Shown: piece by piece, positions 63,552-64,000 of the stretch | How positions within the stretch are numbered: the stretch's first letter is position 1 | Layout of the letters: the number at the start of each line of letters is the position of its first letter | DNA from: Campylobacter sp. MIT 97-5078 | Lineage (GTDB): Bacteria; Campylobacterota; Campylobacteria; Campylobacterales; Campylobacteraceae | NCBI RefSeq assembly: GCF_006864455.1 | Contig: NZ_QHLK01000004.1 | Span: 1-64,000, forward strand | Direction: 5' to 3' | Length of the DNA: 64,000 bases | Position numbers and translations under genes: made by a program | The notes under the pieces: generated by a model | Databases searched by the model: none | Seen by the model: the letters and a program-made list of their open reading frames with translations, nothing else | What the model was told of the DNA's origin: nothing

Positions 63552-63895
63552 GCCCTTTCTTTCAAAAAATTAAATAATAATTGTGAAAAGCCCATTCCAC
63601 CACTTAAAGCCTTACTCATGGTATCATTATACATAGAAGTATAGATATCATCACTTGCATCTTTTTCAAAAATCGAAGCTTTATTTTTCATCGAAATATC
63701 AAGCACAGTCTTAATCAAAAAAGCCTCAAAGGCATCAGTTTGCTCTTTTAAAGCCTTATCAAATTCAGCATCCTCTTGTGCTTGGCTTTGTGTTTTGCTC
63801 GGTTCAACTTCTTTTTTAAAAGCCTTGCTCGCGTTGGCATTATATAAATTCGGCGTATTAGCGTTAAAACTCGCAATAAAATTATCCACTTTCAT
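63548..63895 (-). CDS. flgJ: Short FlgJ-type rod-binding protein
   Basis: 115 residues, which correspond only to the rod-binding N-terminal domain of enteric FlgJ; the peptidoglycan hydrolase domain is absent, as known for Campylobacter and Helicobacter. Typical is EFDKALKEQTDAFEAFLIKTVLDISMKNKASIF followed by DIYTSMYNDTMSKALSGGMGFSQLLFN. The best start is the ATG at 63895, which overlaps the flgI stop codon by one base (TGATG); a TTG one codon earlier is less likely. It caps and guides rod assembly in the periplasm. Confidence 0.93.
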   Translation of the reverse strand: MKVDNFIASFNANTPNLYNANASKAFKKEVEPSKTQSQAQEDAEFDKALKEQTDAFEAFLIKTVLDISMKNKASIFEKDASDDIYTSMYNDTMSKALSGGMGFSQLLFNFLKERA

Positions 63896-64000
63896 CAAAT
63901 CACCTCCAAATCAGCATTAATAGCCCCTGCTCTTTTGAGGTTTTGCATGATAGAAATAATATCATTTGGGCTTGCACCGAGTTTATTAAGCATTCTTGCC
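63895..64000 (-). CDS. flgI: Flagellar P-ring protein FlgI, 3' end only
   Basis: The last 34 codons on the minus strand read ARMLNKLGASPNDIISIMQN, then LKRAGAINADLEVI and stop. This C-terminus is characteristic of FlgI, the periplasmic P-ring protein around the rod (family end: LGxxPxDIIxIxQAIKxAGALxAELEVI). The gene starts outside the window. Its TGA overlaps the flgJ ATG. Confidence 0.92.
   Translation of the reverse strand, partial: ARMLNKLGASPNDIISIMQNLKRAGAINADLEVI

Overview
The window is one contiguous piece of a Campylobacter chromosome, from the thermotolerant group (C. jejuni relatives) but not C. jejuni itself. The evidence is low GC with A/T-rich spacers, extended -10 promoters without clear -35 boxes, mononucleotide G tracts, and genus-typical genes: peb1A/pebC, ciaB, mapA, flgP/flgQ, pgp2, rdxA, nrfHA with an all-CXXCH NrfA, a capsule-linked cytochrome P450, and a CheB without a receiver domain. 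No insertion sequence, prophage, CRISPR array or rRNA operon is visible. There is one tRNA, Ser-GCT.

Layout. 1-1.2 kb: 3' part of a DUF2972 surface-polysaccharide-locus protein. 1.3-6.2 kb: priA, a lone pseudopilin and two small genes resembling ZapA/ZapB, divergent from uvrB. 6.3-12.7 kb: a minus-strand cluster of small membrane protein, cytochrome P450, membrane hydrolase-like protein, kpsS and kpsC (capsule Kdo-linker synthesis). 12.8-17.4 kb: tRNA-Ser, a PepSY-type membrane protein with a Fur-box-like site, nrfA/nrfH, rdxA-type nitroreductase and a decayed gene remnant. 17.4-22.9 kb: AAA+ ATPase, lipoprotein, YajQ, 2-hydroxyacid dehydrogenase, glutathionylspermidine-synthase-like protein and a UPF0323 lipoprotein. 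22.9-30.8 kb: lpxD, dnaB, pyk, mqo, coaX, a small unknown, and a BamB/YfgM-like pair.

30.9-37.2 kb: plus-strand run gatC, cvpA, fur, lysS, glyA, DUF1882, SPOR protein, aroE. 37.3-40.4 kb: AEC transporter, then (minus) flgP-flgQ followed by a glycosyltransferase interrupted by an 11-G tract (predicted OFF). 40.4-44.3 kb: gyrA, ComF-type phosphoribosyltransferase, mapA. 44.5-49.4 kb: DsbA/DsbB-type pair, alr, pgp2, and a copper set (PCuAC, small protein, Sco). 49.4-54.6 kb: cysteine synthase, hupB, ciaB, tandem hotdog thioesterases, prs. 54.7-59.2 kb: the Peb1 aspartate/glutamate ABC transporter, then cheB and cheR, with a 10-G tract between them. 59.3-64 kb: TSUP permease, DUF2400 protein, flgK, FlgN-like gene, flgM (clear sigma28 promoter), flgJ and the 3' end of flgI.

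Most genes are housekeeping or niche genes: nitrite respiration, malate oxidation and amino-acid uptake for energy; capsule linker and glycosyltransferases for the surface; flagellar disk, hook-filament junction and chemotaxis adaptation for motility. The most unusual features are the G tract in front of cheR, the phase-variable glycosyltransferase behind a sigma54-type flgPQ promoter, and an 81-bp in-frame repeat inside kpsC. From memory, the segments match several separate blocks of the C. jejuni NCTC 11168 map, so the chromosome appears rearranged relative to that strain. No clear candidate for a wholly new multi-gene system was found; the new-looking material is mostly regulatory or structural.
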